The notes: a model not told the origin generated them from the letters alone. A DNA stretch of 64,000 bases from Aristolochia californica (GCA_029961685.1 JARWKL010000015.1:15498801-15562800); one strand, 5' to 3'; counted from the stretch's first letter, positions 1 through 14,500 are shown. Translations and numbers: made by a program.

Positions 1-900
1 ATTTTTAAGGATAGGCAAAAAGTGTGTTGTTTGGCTCTGGAAAGTATCCAACCACAAGTTAAGTTGAGATTATAATTTTTTCTACTCCTTGAAATTTTTG
101 GATCATTTGGTCACTTGCATCCTAAATATGTTTCTGGCATGCAAATCCACAAAACTTAAAACATGTTAGGATCAGTTAGAAGTCAATTTCCTATAAAATT
201 CCACCAATCTATTATTAGGGGGTTTTACTAGTGGAATTTCCCAAACGTGGATAAAAAAACTTTGGAGTTCATTTATAGTGCGTGAAATAATTTTCTTCAC
301 TTACATTTATTATAGTTTTCAAAGTTTTTTGCACACGTGAACTCTAAAATTTTCATTTTGTTCTTTTCTATTTGCCTTATATCTTTTTATTTACGAGAAA
401 AATAGGAGAGTGAAAACTCAAGTTTGGATCTGAAAAACAATTTGAATATCCAAAATGGAAATGCACAAATGCTGAGAGAGATAATACCAAAAAGTATCTG
501 TGATTTTTAAGGATAGGCAAAAAGTGGGTTGTTTTGCCCTGGTATGTGTCAGACCACATGTTAACTTGAAAATTTAATTTTATCTAGTCTTTGAAATTTT
601 TGGATCATTAGGTCACTTGCATCCTCAACATGTTTCTAGCATGCATATCCACCACGATTAAAACATGTTAGGATCAGTTAGAAGTCTCTTTCCTATAAAA
701 TTCCACCAAGCTATTATTAGGGGGTTGTACTAGTGGAATTTCCCGAACATGGATAACAAAACTTTGGAGTTCATATTTAGTGAGTGAAATAATTTTCTAC
801 ACTTACATTTATTATATATTTCAAATTTTTTTGCACACTTGAAATCTTAAATTTTCATTTTGTTGCGATCTATTTGCCTTATATCTTTTTTTTTACGAGA
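1..900 (+). repeat. Left edge of window: canonical-type monomers
   Basis: The array is entered in mid-monomer. The first complete unit has the canonical GTGAAAACTCAAG form near 410, unlike the variant that takes over from about 915. No gene or other element is seen here. Confidence 0.85.
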
Positions 901-2820
901 AAAATGGGAGAGTGAAACCTCATGTTTGGTTCTGAAAAAAAAATTAAAACATCCAAAATGGAAATGTACAAATGCTGAGAGAGATAATTCCTAAAAAGTA
1001 TCTATCTTTTTTAAGGATAGGCAAAAAGTGGTTTGTTTGGCTCTAGTAAGTATCCAACCACACGTTAACTTGAGAATTTAATTTTTTCTACTCCTTGAAA
1101 TTTTGGGATCATTAGGTCACTAACTTCCTCAACATGTTTCTTGCATGCATATCCACAACACTTAAAACATGTTAGGATCAGTTAGAAGTCTCTTTCCTAT
1201 AAAATTCCACCAAGATATTATTAGGGGGTTGTAGTAGTGGAATTTCCCAAACAAGGATAAAAAAACTTTGGAATTCATATTTAGTGCGAGAAATAATTTT
1301 CTGCACTAACTTTAATTATAGTTTTCAAATTTTTTGGCACACATGAACTCTAAAATTTTCATTTTATTGCGATCTATTTGCCTTATATCTTTTTCGTTTA
1401 CGAGAAAATGGGGAGACTGAAACCTCATGTTTGGATCTGGAAAAGATTTTAAACATCCAAAATAGAAATGCACAAATGCTGAGAGAGATAATTCCTAAAA
1501 AGTATCTATGTTTTTTAAGGATTGGCAAAGAGTGGGTTGTTTGGCTCTGGTAAGTATCCAACCACACGTTAACTTGAGAATTTAATTCTTTCTACTCCTT
1601 GAAATTTTGGGATCATTAAGTCACTTGCATCCTCAACATGTTTCATGCATGCATTTCCACAACACTTAAAACATGTTAGGATGACTTAGAAGTCTCTTTC
1701 GTATAAAATTCCACCAAGCTATTATTAGGGGGTTGTACTAGTGAAATTTCCCAAACATGGATAACAAAAATTTGGAGTTCATATTTATTGCGTGAAATAA
1801 TTTTGTTCACTTACTTTTATTATATTTTTCAAATTTTTTTGCACACATGAACTCTAAAATTTTCATTTTATTGTGATCTATTTGCCTTATATCTTATTTG
1901 TTTATGAGAAAAATGGGAGAGTGAAACCTCATGTTTGGATCTGAAAAAGATTTTAAACATCCAAAATGGAAATGCACAAATCCTGAGAGAGATAATTCCA
2001 AAAAGTATCTGTGTTTTTTAAGGATTGGCAAAAAGTGGGTTGTTTGGCTCTGGTAAGTATCCAACCACACGTTAACATGAGAATTTAATTTTTTCTACTC
2101 CTTGAAATTTTTGGATCATTAGGTCTCTTGCATCCTCAACATACTTCTCGGTTGCATATCCACTACATTTAAAACATGTTAGGATCAGTTAGAAGTCTCT
2201 TTCCTATAAAATTCCACCAAGCTATTATTATTTGGTAGTACTAGTAGAATTTCCCAAACATGGATAACAAAACTTTGGAGTTCATTTTTTGTGCGTGAAA
2301 TAATTTTCTTCACTTACATTTATTATATTTTTCAATTTTTTTTGCACACTTGAACTCTAAAATTTTCATTTTGTTGTTATCTATTTGCCTTTTATCTTTA
2401 TTGTTTACGAGAAAAATGGGAGAGTGAAAACTCAAGTTTGGATCTGAAAAAAAAATTGTAGATCCAAAATGGAAATGCACAAACGCTGAGAGAGATATTT
2501 CCAAAAAGTATCTGTGATTTTCAAGGATAGGGAAAAAGTGGGTTGTTTGGCTCTGGTAAGTATCCAACCACATGTAAACTTGAGAATTTAATTTTTTCAA
2601 CTCCTAGAAATTTTTGGATCATTAGGTCACTTGCATCTTCAACATCTTTCTGGCATGCATATCCACCACATTTAAAACATGTTAGGATCAGTTAGAAGTC
2701 TCTTCCCATAAAATTCCACAGAGCTATTAGGGGTTGTACTAGTGCACTTTCCCAAACACTGATAAGAAAACTTTGGTGTTCATTTTTAGTGCGAGAAATT
2801 ATTTTCTTCACTTACATTTA

Positions 2821-2862
2821 TCATATCTAAATTTTCATTGACGAGAAAAGTGGGACAAGTTT
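2821..2862 (+). repeat. Multiply deleted monomer
   Basis: The anchor interval here is 424 bp (2644 to 3068) rather than 503, so about 79 bp is missing. The text runs from TTTATCATAT directly to CTAAATTTTCATT and then to GACGAGAAAAG. This means the T-tract/GCACACATGAAC segment and the GTTGCGATCTATTTGCC to TTTGTTT segment are both gone. A few bases are also missing from the following AAACTCAAG region. At least two separate deletions in one monomer are required. Confidence 0.8.
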
Positions 2863-4529
2863 GGATTTGAAAAAAAATTTAACATCCAAAATGGAAATGC
2901 ACAAATGCTGAGAGAGATAATTCCAAAAAGTATCTGTGATTTTTAAGGATAGGCAAAAAGTGGGTTGTTTGGGTCTGGTAAGTATCCAACAAAACGTGTT
3001 AACTTGAGAATTTAATTTTTTGTACACCATGAAATTTTTGGATCATTAGGTTACTTGCATCCTCAACATGTTTCTGGCATGCATATCCACCACACTTAAA
3101 ACATGTTAGGATCAGTTAGAAGTCACTTTCCTATAAAATTCCACTAAGCTATTATTAGGGGGTTGTACTAGTGGAATTTCCCAAACATGGATAACAAAAC
3201 TTTGGAGTTCATATTTTGTGCGTGAAATAATTTTCTTCAATTACATTTATTATAGTTTTTAAATTTTTTTGCACACATTACCTCTCAAATTTTTATTTTG
3301 TTGCGATCAATTTACCTCATATCTTTTTTTTTTACGAGAAAAATTGGAGAGTGAAAACTCAAGTTTGGATCGGGACAAAAATTTCAACATGCAAAATGGA
3401 AATGCACAAATGCTGAGAGAGATAATACCAAAAAGTATCTGTGATTTTTAAGGATAGGCAAAAAGTGGGTTGTTTGCCTCTGGTATGTGTCCAACCACAC
3501 GTTAACTTGAGAATTTAATTTTTTCTACTCCTTGAAATTTTGGGATCATTAGGTCACTTGCATCCTCAACATGTTTCTTGCATGCATATCCACAACACTT
3601 AAAACATGTTAGGATTTGTTAGAAGTCTCTTTCCTATAAAATTCCACCAAGCTATTATTAGGGGGTTCTACAAGTGGAATTTCCAAAACAAGGATAAAAA
3701 AACTTTTCAGTTCATATTTAGGGCCTGAAATAATTTTCTTCCCTTACTTTTATTATAGTTTTCAAATTTTTTTGCACACTTGAACTCTAAAATTTTCATT
3801 TTATTGCGATCTATTTGCCTTATATTTTTTTTGTTTATGTGAAAAATGGGAGAGTGAAACCTCATGTTTGGATCCGAAAAAGATTTTAAACATCCAAAAT
3901 GGAAATGCACAAATGCTGAGAGAGATAATTCCAAAAAGTATCTGTGTTTTTTAAGGATAGGCAAAAAGTGGGTTGTTTGGCTCCGGTAAGTATCCAACCA
4001 CACGTTAACTTGAGAATTTAAGTTTCTCTACTCCTTGAAATTTTTGGATCATTAGGTCACTTGCATCCTCAACATGGTTCTGGCTTGCATATCCACCACG
4101 CTTAAAACATGTTAGGATCAGTTAAAAGTTTCTTTCCTATAAAATTCCACCAAGCTATTATTAGGGGGTTGTACTAGTGGAATTTCCAAACATGGATAAC
4201 AAGACTTTGGAGTTCATATTTAGTGAGTGAAATAATTTTCTTCACTTACATTTATTATAGTTTTCAAATTTTTTAGCACACATGAACTCATAAATTTTCA
4301 TTTTGTTGCGATCTATTTGCCTTATATCTTTTTTGTTTACGAGAAAAATGGGAGAGTGAAACCTCATGTTTGGATCTTAAAAGAAATTTAAACATCCAAA
4401 ATGGAAATGTACAAATGCTGAGAGAGACAATTCCTAAAAAGTATCTGTGTTTTTGAAGGATAGGAAAAAAGTGGGTTGTTTGGCTCAGGTAAGTATCCAA
4501 CCACAAGTTAACTTGAGAATTTATTTTTT

Positions 4530-7500
4530 TCTACTCCTTGAAATTTTGGGATCATTAGGTCACTTGCATCCTCAACATGTTTCTTGCATGCATATCCACA
4601 ACATTTAAAACATGTTAGGATTAGTTAGAAGTCTCTTTCCTATAAAATTCCACCAAGCTATTATTAGGGGGTTTTACTAGTGGAATTTCCCAAACAAGGA
4701 TAAAAAAACTTTGCAGTTCATGTTTAGTGCGTGAAATAATTTTCTTCACTTACTTTTATTATAGCTTTTAATTTTTTTTGCACACATGAACTCTAAAATT
4801 TTCTTTTTATTGCAATCTATTTGCTTTATATCTTTTTTGTTTATGAGAAAAATGGGTGAGTGAAACCTCATGTTTGGATCTGAAAAAGATTTTAAACATC
4901 CATAATGGAAATGTACAAATGCTGAGAGAGATAATTCCAAAAAGTATCTGTGTTTTTTATGGATAGGAAAAAAGTGGCTTGTTTGGCTCTGGTAAGTATC
5001 CAACCACACGTTAACTTTAGAATTTAAGTTTTTCTACTCCTTGAAATTTTTGGATCATTAGGTCACTTGCATCCTCAACATGTTTCTGACTTGCATATCC
5101 CCCACACTTAAAACATGTTAGGATCAGTTAAAAGTCTTTTTCCTATAAAATTCCACCAAGCTATTATTAGGGGGTTGTACTAGTGGAATTTCCAAACATG
5201 GATAACAAAACTTTGGAGTTCATATTTAGTTAGTGAAATAAATTTCTTCACTTACATTTATTATAGTTTTCAAATTTTTTTGCACACATGAAATCATAAA
5301 GTTTCATTTTGTTGCGATCTATTTGCCTTATATCTTTTTTGTTTACGAGAAAAATGGGAGAATGAAACCTCATGTTTGGATTTGAAAAAAAATTAAAACA
5401 TCCAAAATGGAAATGTACAAATGCTGAGAGAGACAATTCCTAAAAAGTATCTGTGTTTTTTAAGGATAGGCAAAAAGTGGGTTGTTTGGCTCTGGTAAGT
5501 ATCCAACCACACGTGAACTTGAGAATTTAATTTTTTCTACTCGAATTTTTTGGATCATTAGGTCACTTGCATCCTCAACATGTTTCTTGCATGCATATCC
5601 ACAACACTTAAAACATGTTAGGATTAGTTAGAAGTCTCTTTCCTATAAAATCCCACCAAGCTATTATTAAGGGGTTGTACTAGTGAAATTTCCCAAACAA
5701 GGATAAAAAAACTTTGCAGTTCGTATTTAGTGTGTGAAATAATTTTCTTCACTTACTTTTATTAATAGTTTTCAATTTTTTTTGCACACATGAACTCTAA
5801 AATTTTCATTTTATTGCGATCTATTCACCTTATATCTTTTTTGTTTATTAGAAAAATGGGAGAGTTAAACCTCATGTTTGGATCTGAAAAAGATATTAAA
5901 CATCCAAAATGGAAATGCACAAATGATGAGAGAGATAATTCCAAAAAGTATCTGTGTTTTTTAAGGATAGGCAAAAAGTGGGTTGTTTGGCTCTGGTAAG
6001 TATCCAACCACACGTTAACTTGAGAATTTAAGTTTTTCTACTCCTTGAAATTTTGGGATCATTAGGTCACTTGCATCCTCAACATGTTTCTTGCATGCAT
6101 ATCCACAACATTTAAAACATGTTAGGATTAGTTAGAAGTCTCTTTCCTATAAAATTCCACCAAGCTATTATTAGGGGGTTTTACTAGTGGAATTTCCCAA
6201 AAAAGGATAAAAAAACTTTGCAGTTAATATTTAGTGCGTGAAATAATTTTCTTCACTTACTTTTATTATAGTTTTCAATTTTTTTTGCATACATGAACTC
6301 TAAAATTTTCTTTTTATTGCGATCTATTTACTTTATATCTTTTTTGTTTATGAGAAAAATGGGTGAGTGAAACGTCATGTTTGGATCTGAAAAAGATTTT
6401 AAACATCCATAATGGAAATGTACAAATGCTGAGAGAGATAATTCCAAAAAGTATCTGTGTTTTTTATGGATAGGAAAAAAGTGCCTTGTTTGGCTCTGGT
6501 AAGTATCCAACCACACGTTAACTTTAGAATTTAAGTTTTTCTACTCCTTGAAATTTTTGGATTATTAGGTCACTTGCATCCTCAACATGTTTCTGGCTTG
6601 CATATCCCCCACACTTAAAACATGTTAGGATCAGTTAAAAGTCTTTTTCCTATAAAATTCCACCAAGCTATTATTAGGGGGTTGTACTAGTGGAATTTCC
6701 AAACATGGATAACAAAACTTTGGAGTTCATATTTAGTGAGTGAAATAAATTTCTTCACTTACATTTATTATAGTTTTCAAATTTTTTTGCACACATGAAC
6801 TCATAAATTTTCATTTTGTTGCGATCTATTTGCCTTATATCTTTTTTGTTTACGAGAAAAATGGGAGAGTGAAACCTCATGTTTGGATTTCAAAAAAAAA
6901 TTAAAACATCCAAAATGGAAATGTACAAATGCTGAGAGAGACAATTCCTAAAAAGTATCTGTGTTTTTAAAGGATAGGCAAAAAGTGGGTTGTTTGGCTC
7001 TGGTAAGTATCCAACCACACGTGAACTTGAGAATTTAATTTTTTCTACTCCTTGAATTTTTTGGATCATTAGGTCACTTGCATCCTCAACATGTTTCTTG
7101 TATGCATATCCACAACACTTAAAACATGTTAGGATTAGTTAGAAGTCTCTTTCCTATAAAATTCCACCAAGCTATTATTAAGGGGTAGTACTAGTGGAAT
7201 TTCCCAAACAAGGATAAAAAAACTTTGCAGTTCGTATTTAGTGCGTGAAATAATTTTCTTCACTTACTTTTATTAATAGTTTTCAAATTTTTTTTCACAC
7301 ATGAACTCTAAAATTTTCATTTTATTGCGATCTATTTGCCTTATATCTTTTTTGTTTATTAGAAAAATGGGAGAGTTAAACCTCATGTTTGGATCTGAAA
7401 AAGATATTAAACATCCAAAATGGAAATGCACAAATGCTGAGAGAGTTAATTCCAAAAAGTATCTGTGTTTTTTAAGGATAGGCAAAAAGTGGGTTGTTTG

Positions 7501-7545
7501 GCTCTGGTAAGTATCCAACCACACGTTAACTTGAGAATTTAAGTT
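4530..7545 (+). repeat. Recent tandem duplication of a three-monomer block, about 1.5 kb
   Basis: Copy 1 is about 4,530-6,036 and copy 2 about 6,037-7,545. Matching anchors are 4577/6084, 5080/6587 and 5580/7091, giving offsets of 1,507, 1,507 and 1,511 bp. Each monomer is much more like its partner three units away than like its neighbours. Shared rare variants include GGGGGTTTTACTAG in the first monomer, TTGCATATCCCCCACAC and GTGAAATAAATTTC in the second, and TTATTAAGGGG in the third. Upstream, monomers at 3571 and 4074 resemble the first two monomers of the block, hinting at an older two-unit periodicity. Boundaries are good to a few tens of bases. Confidence 0.85.
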
Positions 7546-8909
7546 TTTCTACTCCTTGAAATTTTTGGATCATTAGGTCACTTGCATCCACAACATGTTT
7601 CTGGCATGCATATCCACCACATTTAAAACATGTTAGGATCAGTTAGAACTCTCCTTCCTATAAAATTCCACCAAGGTATTATTATGGGGTTGTACTAGTA
7701 GAATTTCACAAACATGGATAACTAAACTTTGGAGTTCATTTTTTGTGCGTGAAATAATTTTCTTCACTTACATTTATTATATTTTTCAAATTTTTTTGCA
7801 CACATGAACTCTAAAATTTTCATTTTGTTGTTATCTTTTTGCCTTATATCTTTTTTGTTTACAATAAAAATGGGAGAGTGAAAACTCAAGTTTGGATCTC
7901 AAAAAAAATTTGAACATCCAAAATGGAAATGCACAAATGCTGAGAGAGATAATTCCAAAAAGTATCTATGATTTTTATGGATAGGCAAAAAGTAGGTTGT
8001 TTGGCTCTGGTATGTGTCCAACCACATGTTAACTTGAGAATTTAATTTTTTTCTACTCCTTGAAAGTTTTGGATCATTAGGTTACTTCATCCTCAACATG
8101 TTTCTGGCATGCATATCCACCACGCTTAAAACATGTTAGGTTCAGTTAGAAGTCTCTTTCTTATAAAATTCCACCAAGCTGCTATTAGGGGGTTGTACTA
8201 GTGGAATTTCCAAAACAAGGATAACAAAACTTTGGAGTTCATATTTAGTTCGTCAAATAATTTTCTTCACTTACTTTTATTATAGTTTTCAATTTTTTTT
8301 GCACACATGAACTCTAAAATTTTCATTTTGTTGAGATATATTTGCCATATATCTTTTTTGTTTACGAGAAAAATGGGAGAGTGAAACCTCATGTTTGGAT
8401 CTGAAAAAAAATTTAAACATCTAAAATGGAAATGTACAAATGCTGAGAGAGATAATTCCTAAAAAGTATCTGTGTTTTTTAAGGATTGGCAAAAAGAGTG
8501 TTGTTTGGCTCTGGTAAGTATCCAACCACACGTTAACTTGAGAATTTAATTCTTTCTACTCCTTGAAATTTTGGGATGATTTGGTCACTTGCATCCTCAA
8601 AATGTTTCTTGCGTGCATATCCACAACACTTAAAACATGTTAGGATCAGTTAGAAGTCTCTTTCCTATAAAATTCCACCTAGCTATTATTAGGGGGTTGT
8701 ACTAGTGTAATTTCCCAAACATAGATAACAAAACTTTGGAGTTCATATTTAGTGCGTGAAATAATTTTCTTCACTTACTTTTATTATAGTTTTCAAATTT
8801 TTTTTCACACTTGAACTCTTAAATTTTCATTTTATTGCGATCTATTTGCCATATATCTTTTTTGTTTACGAGAAAAATGGGAGAGTGAAACCTCATGTTT
8901 GGATCTAAA

Positions 8910-11900
8910 AAAGTTTTTAAACATCCAAAATGGAAATGCACAAATGCTGAGAGAGATAATTCGTATCTGTAGTTTTTAAGGATAGGCAAAAAGTGGGTTG
9001 TTTGGCTCTGGTAAGTATCCAACCACACGCTAACTTGAGAATTTAAGTTTTTCTACTCCTTGAAATTTTTGGATCATTAGGTCACTTGCATCCTCAACTT
9101 GTTTCTAGCATGCATATCCACCACATTTAAAACATGTTAGGATCAGTTAGAAGTCTCTTTCCTATAAAATTCCGCCAAGGTATTATTATGGGGTTGTACT
9201 AGTAGAATTTCCCAAACATGGATAACAAAACTTTGGAGTTCATTTTTTGTGCGTGAAATAATTTTCTTCACTTACATTTATTATATTTTTCAAATTTTTT
9301 CACATGAACTCTAAAATTTTCATTTTGTTGTTATCTATTTGCCTTATATCTTTTTTGTTTACGACAAAAATGGGAGAGTGAAAACTCAAGTTTGGATCTG
9401 AAAAAAATTTGAACATCCAAAATGGAAATGTACAAATGCTGAGAGAGATAATTCATAAAAATATCTATGATTTTTAAGGATAGGCAAAAAGTGGGTTGTT
9501 TGGCTCTGGTATGTGTCCAACCACATGTTAACTTGAGAATTTAATTTTTTCTACTCCTTGAAATTTTTGGATCATTAGGTTACTTGCAGCCTCAACATGT
9601 TTCTGGCATGCATATCCACCATGCTTAAAACATGTTAGGTTCAGTTAGAAGTCTCTTTCCTATAAAATTCCACCAACCAATTATTAGGGGGTTGTACTAG
9701 TGGAATTTCCCAAACATGGATAACAAAACTTTGGAGTTGATATTTAGTGACTGAAATAATTTTCTTCATTTACATTTATTATAGTTTTGAAATTTTTTTG
9801 CACACATGAACTCTAAAATTTTTATTTTGTTGCGATCTATTTGCCTTATATCTTTTTTGTTTACGAGAAAAAAGGGAGGGTGAAAACACAAGTTTGGATC
9901 TGAAAAAAAAATTGAACATCCAAAATGGAAATGCACAAATGCTGAGAGAGATCATTCCAAAAAGTATCAGTGATTTTTAAGGATAGGCAAAAAGTGTGTT
10001 GTTTGGCTCTGGAAAGTATCCAACCACAAGTTAACTTGAGAATTTAATTTTTTTAACTCCATGAAATTTTTCGATCATTAGGTCACTTGCATCCTCAAAA
10101 TATTTATGGCATGCATGTCCACAACACTTAAAACATGTTAGGTTCAGTTAGAAGTCTCTTTCCACTAAAATTTCACAAAGCTATTATTAGGGGGTTGTAC
10201 TAGTGGAATTTCCCAAAAATGGATAACAAAACTTTGGAGTTCATTTTTAGTGCGTGAAATAATTTTCTTCACTTACATTTATTACAGATTTCAATTTTTT
10301 TTGCACACATGAACTCTAAAATTTTCATTTTGTTGCGATGTATTTGCCTTATATCATTTTTGTTTACGAGAAAAAAAGGGAGAGTGAAAACTCAAGTTTG
10401 GATGTGAAAAACAATTTGAACATCCAAAATGGAAATGCACAAATGCTGAGAGAGATAATTCCAAAAAGTAACTGTGATTTTTAAGGATAGGCAAAGAGTG
10501 GGTTTTTTTTGGCTCTGTTAAGTATCCAACCACACGTTAACTTGAGAATTTAATTTTTTCTACTGCTTCAAATTTTTGGATCATTAGGTCACTTGCATCC
10601 TCAACATGTTTCTCGCATGCATATCCACCACACTTAAAACATGTTAGGATCAGTTAGAAGTCTTTTTCCTGTAAAATTCTACCAAGCTATTATTAGAGGG
10701 TTGTACTAGTGGAATTTCCAATACATGGATAACAAAACTTTGGAGTTCATTTTTAGTGCGTGAAATAATTTTCTCTACTTGCATTGATTATAGTTTACCA
10801 ATATTTTTGCACACATGAACTCTAAAATTTTCATTTTGTTGCGGTCTATTTTCCTTATATATTTTTTGTTTACGCGAAAAATGGGAGAGTGAAAACTCAA
10901 GTTTGGATGTGAAAAAAAAAATTGAACATCCAAAATGGAAATGCACAAATGCTGAGAGAGATAATTCCAAAAAGTATCTGTGATTTTTTACGATAGGCAA
11001 AAAGTGGGTTGTTTTGCTCTGGTAAATATCCAACCACACGTTAACTTGAGAATTTAATTTTTTCTACTCCTTGAAATTTTTAGATCATTAGGTCACTTTC
11101 ATCTTCAACATGTTTCTGGCATGAATATCCACCACACTTAAAACATGTTAGGATCAGTAAGATGTCCTTTTCCTATAAAATTCCACCAAGCTATTATTAG
11201 GTGGTTGTACTAGTGGAATTTCCCAAACATGGATAACAAAACTTTAGTGTATATTTTTATTGCGTAAAATAATTTTCTTCACTTACATTTAGTATAGTTT
11301 TCAAATATTTTTGCACACTGGAACTCTAAAATTTTCATTTTGTTGCGATCTACTTGCCTTATATCTTTTTTGTTTACGAGAAAAATGGGAGAGTGAAAAC
11401 TCAAGTTTGGATCTAAAAAAAAATTTGAACATCCAAAATGGAAATGCACAAATGCTGAGTGAGCTAATTCCAAAGAGTATCTGTGATTTTTAAGGATACG
11501 CAAAAAGTGGGTTGTTTGGCTCTGGTAAATATCCTACCACACGTTAAGTTGAGAATTGAATTTTTTCTACTCCATGAAATTTTTTGATCAGTAGGTCACT
11601 TGCATCCTCAACATGTATCTGGTATGCATATCCACCACACTCAAAACATGTCAGGATCAGTTAGAAGTCTCTTTCCTATAAAATTTCATCAAGCTATTAT
11701 TAGGGGGTTGTACTAGTGAAATTTCCCAAACATGGATAACAAAACTTTGGAGTTCAGTTTTAGTGCATGAAATAAATTTCTTCACTTGCATTTATTATAG
11801 TTTTCAAATTTTTTTCACACATGAACTCAAAAATTATTATTTTGTTGCGATCCATTTGCCTTATATATTTTTTGTTTACCAGAAAAATTGGAGAGTGAAA

Positions 11901-12200
11901 ACTCAAGTTTGGAACTGAAAAAAAATTTCAACATCCAAAATGGAAATGCACAAGTGCTGAGAGAGATAATTCCAAAAAGTATCTGTGATTTTTAAGGATA
12001 GGCAAAAAATGGGTTGTTTGGCTCTGGTAAGTATCCAACCACACGTTAACTTTAGAATTTAATTTTTTCTACGCCTTGAAATTTTTGGATCATTTGGTCA
12101 CTTGCATCCTCAACATGTTTCTGGCATGCATATCCACCACGCTTATAACATGTTAGGATCAGTTAGAAGTCTCTTTCTTATAAAATTCCACCAAGCTATT
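8910..12200 (+). repeat. Canonical satellite monomers
   Basis: Ordinary 503-bp units with AAAACTCAAG and GATCTG or GATGTG forms. I saw no insertion, rearrangement or gene in this stretch. Confidence 0.8.
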
Positions 12201-14500
12201 ATTAGGGGGTTGTACTAGTGGAATTTCCCAAACATGGATAACAAAACTTTGGAGTTCATTTTTAGTGTGTGAAATAATTTTCATCACTTACAATTATTAA
12301 AGTTTTCAAATTTTTTTGCACACATGAACTCTAAAATTTTCATTTTGTTGCGATCTATTTGCCATATATCTTTTTTGTTTACGAGAGAAATGGGAGAGTG
12401 AAAACTCAAGTTTGGATCGGATAAACAATTTGAAAATCCAAACTGGAAATTCACAAATGCTGGGAGAGATAATTCCAAACAGTATCTGTGATTTTTAAGG
12501 ATAGCCAAAAATTGGGGTGTTTGGCTCTGGTAAGTAACCAACCACATGTTAACTTGAGAATTTAATTTTTTCTACTCCTTGAAATTTTTGGATCATTAGG
12601 TCACTTGCATCCTCGAAATGTTTTTGGCATGCATATCCACCACACTTAACACATGTCAGAATCAGTTAGAAGTTTCTTTCCTATAACATCCCACCAAGCC
12701 ATTATTAGGGGGTTGTTCTAGTGGAATTTCCCAAACATGGATTACAAAACTTTGGAGTTCATTTTTAGTGCGTGAAATGATTTTCTTCACTTACATTTAT
12801 TATAGTTTTCAAATATTTTTGAACACATGAACAGTAAAATTTTCATTTTGTTGCGATATATTTGCCTTATATCTTTTTTATTTACGAGAAAAATGGGAGA
12901 GTGAAAACTCAAGTTTGGATCTGAAAAAAAATTTGAACATCCAAAATGGAAATGCACAAATGTTGAGAGAGATAATTCCAAAAAGTATAAGTTATTTTTA
13001 AGGATAGGCAAAACGTGGGTTGTTTGGCTCTGGTAAATATCCAACAACACGTTAACTTGAGAATTTAATTTTTTCTACTCCTTGAAATTTTTGGATCATT
13101 AGGTCACTTGCATCCTCGACATGTTTCTTGCATGCATATCCACCATACTTAAAACATGTTAGGATCAGTTAGAAGTCTCTTTCCTATAAAATTCCAACAA
13201 GCTATTATTAGGGGGTTGTACTATTGGAATTTCCCTAACATGGAAAACAAAACTTTGGAGTTCATATCTAGTGAGTGAAATAATTTTCTTCACTTACATT
13301 TATTATAGTTTTCAAATTTTTTTGCACACATGAACTCTAAAATTTTTATCTGTTGCGATCTATTTGCCATATATCTTTTTTGTTTACGAGAAAAATACGA
13401 GAGTGAAAACTCAAGTTTGGATAAAAAAACAATTTGAAAATCCAAAATGGAAATTCACAAACGCTGAGAGTGATAATTCAAAAAATTATCTGTGATTTTT
13501 AAGGATAGACAAAAATTGGGGTGTTTGGCTCTGGTAAGTAACCAATCACACGTTAACTTGAGAATTTAATTTTTTCTACTCCTGGAAATCTTTGGATCAT
13601 TAGGTCACTTGCATCCTCATAATGTTTTTGGCATGCATATCCACCACACTTAAAACATGTCAGGATCAGTTAGAAGTCTCTTTCCTATAAAATTCCACCA
13701 AGCTATTACTAGGGAGTTTTACTAGTGGAATTTCCCAAACATGGATAACAAAAATTTGGAGTTCATTTTTAGTGTGTGCAATAATTTTCTTCACTTACAT
13801 TTATTAAAGTTTTCAAATTTTTTTGCACACATGAACTCTAAAATTTTCATTTTGTTGCGATCTATTTGCTTTATATCCTTTTTGTTTAGTAAAAAAATGG
13901 GAGAATGAAAACTCAAGTTTGAGTCTGAAAAAAAATTTGAACATCCAAAATGGAAATGCACAAATGCTAAGAGATATAATTCCAAAAAGTATCTGTGATT
14001 TTTAAAGAAAGGCAAAAAGTGGGTTGTTTGGCTTTGGTAAATATTCAACCACCCATTAACTTGAGAGATTAATTTTTTCTACTCCTTGAAATTTTTAGAT
14101 CATTAGGTCACTTGCATCCTCAACATGTTTCTGGCATGCATATCCACCACATTTAAAACATGTTAGGATCAGTTAGAAGTCTCTTTCCTATAAAATTCCA
14201 CCAAGCTATTATTATGGGGTTGTACTAGTAGAATTTCCCAAACATGGATAACAAAACTTTGGAGTTCATTTTTTGTGCATGAAATAATTTTCTTCACCTA
14301 CATTTATTATAGTTTTCAAATTTTTTTGCACACATGAACTATAAAATTTTCATTTTATATCTTTTTTGTTTAAGAGAAAAATGGGAGAGTGAAAACTCAA
14401 GTTTGGATCTGAAAAAAAATTTGAACATCCAAAATGGAAATGCACAAATACTGAGAGAGATAATTCGAAAAAGTATCTATGATTTTTAAGGATTCGCAAA
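12200..14500 (+). repeat. Marked monomer group related to 17.8-19.45 kb
   Basis: Shared rare variants are AAAAATTGGGGTGTTTGG with GGTAAGTAACCAA (near 12,511 and 13,513, again near 17,993), ATCTGTTGCGATC with a few bases lost (near 13,348 and 17,832), CCTCATAATGTTTTTGGC (near 13,616 and 18,097), GGTTTTACTAG, and TTTATTAAAG. CACCTACATTTATT followed by GAACTATAAAATTTTC recurs near 14,295 and 19,280. Offsets are about 4.48 kb for one part and 4.98 kb for another, with one monomer type in a different order. The two groups are therefore shuffled relatives rather than a clean duplication. Confidence 0.65.

Larger units (their letters stand above)
900..8910 (+). repeat. Distinct satellite subfamily domain
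   Basis: Most monomers here carry GAAACCTCATGTTTGG where the rest of the window has GAAAACTCAAGTTTGG. Copies are near 915, 1420, 1930, 3860, 4360, 4865, 5360, 5870, 6880, 7380, 8385 and 8890, with a further variant near 6370. Linked markers are GTGTTTTTTAAGG for GTGATTTTTAAGG, TTGCATGCATATCCACAAC, and TTTTGGGATCATT. Canonical-type monomers interrupt the domain at about 2.3-3.5 kb and 7.7-8.0 kb. From about 9.3 kb to the right end I did not see the CCTCATG marker again. The subfamily has therefore been amplified locally. Confidence 0.8.

Noticed and set aside
5790..5999. Plus-strand frames of about 60-80 codons (also 7,301-7,510, 11,311-11,493, 28,226-28,408 and others)
   Set aside because: They overlap the minus-strand frame of the same monomer segment and are equally inconsistent between copies. 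Chance reading.
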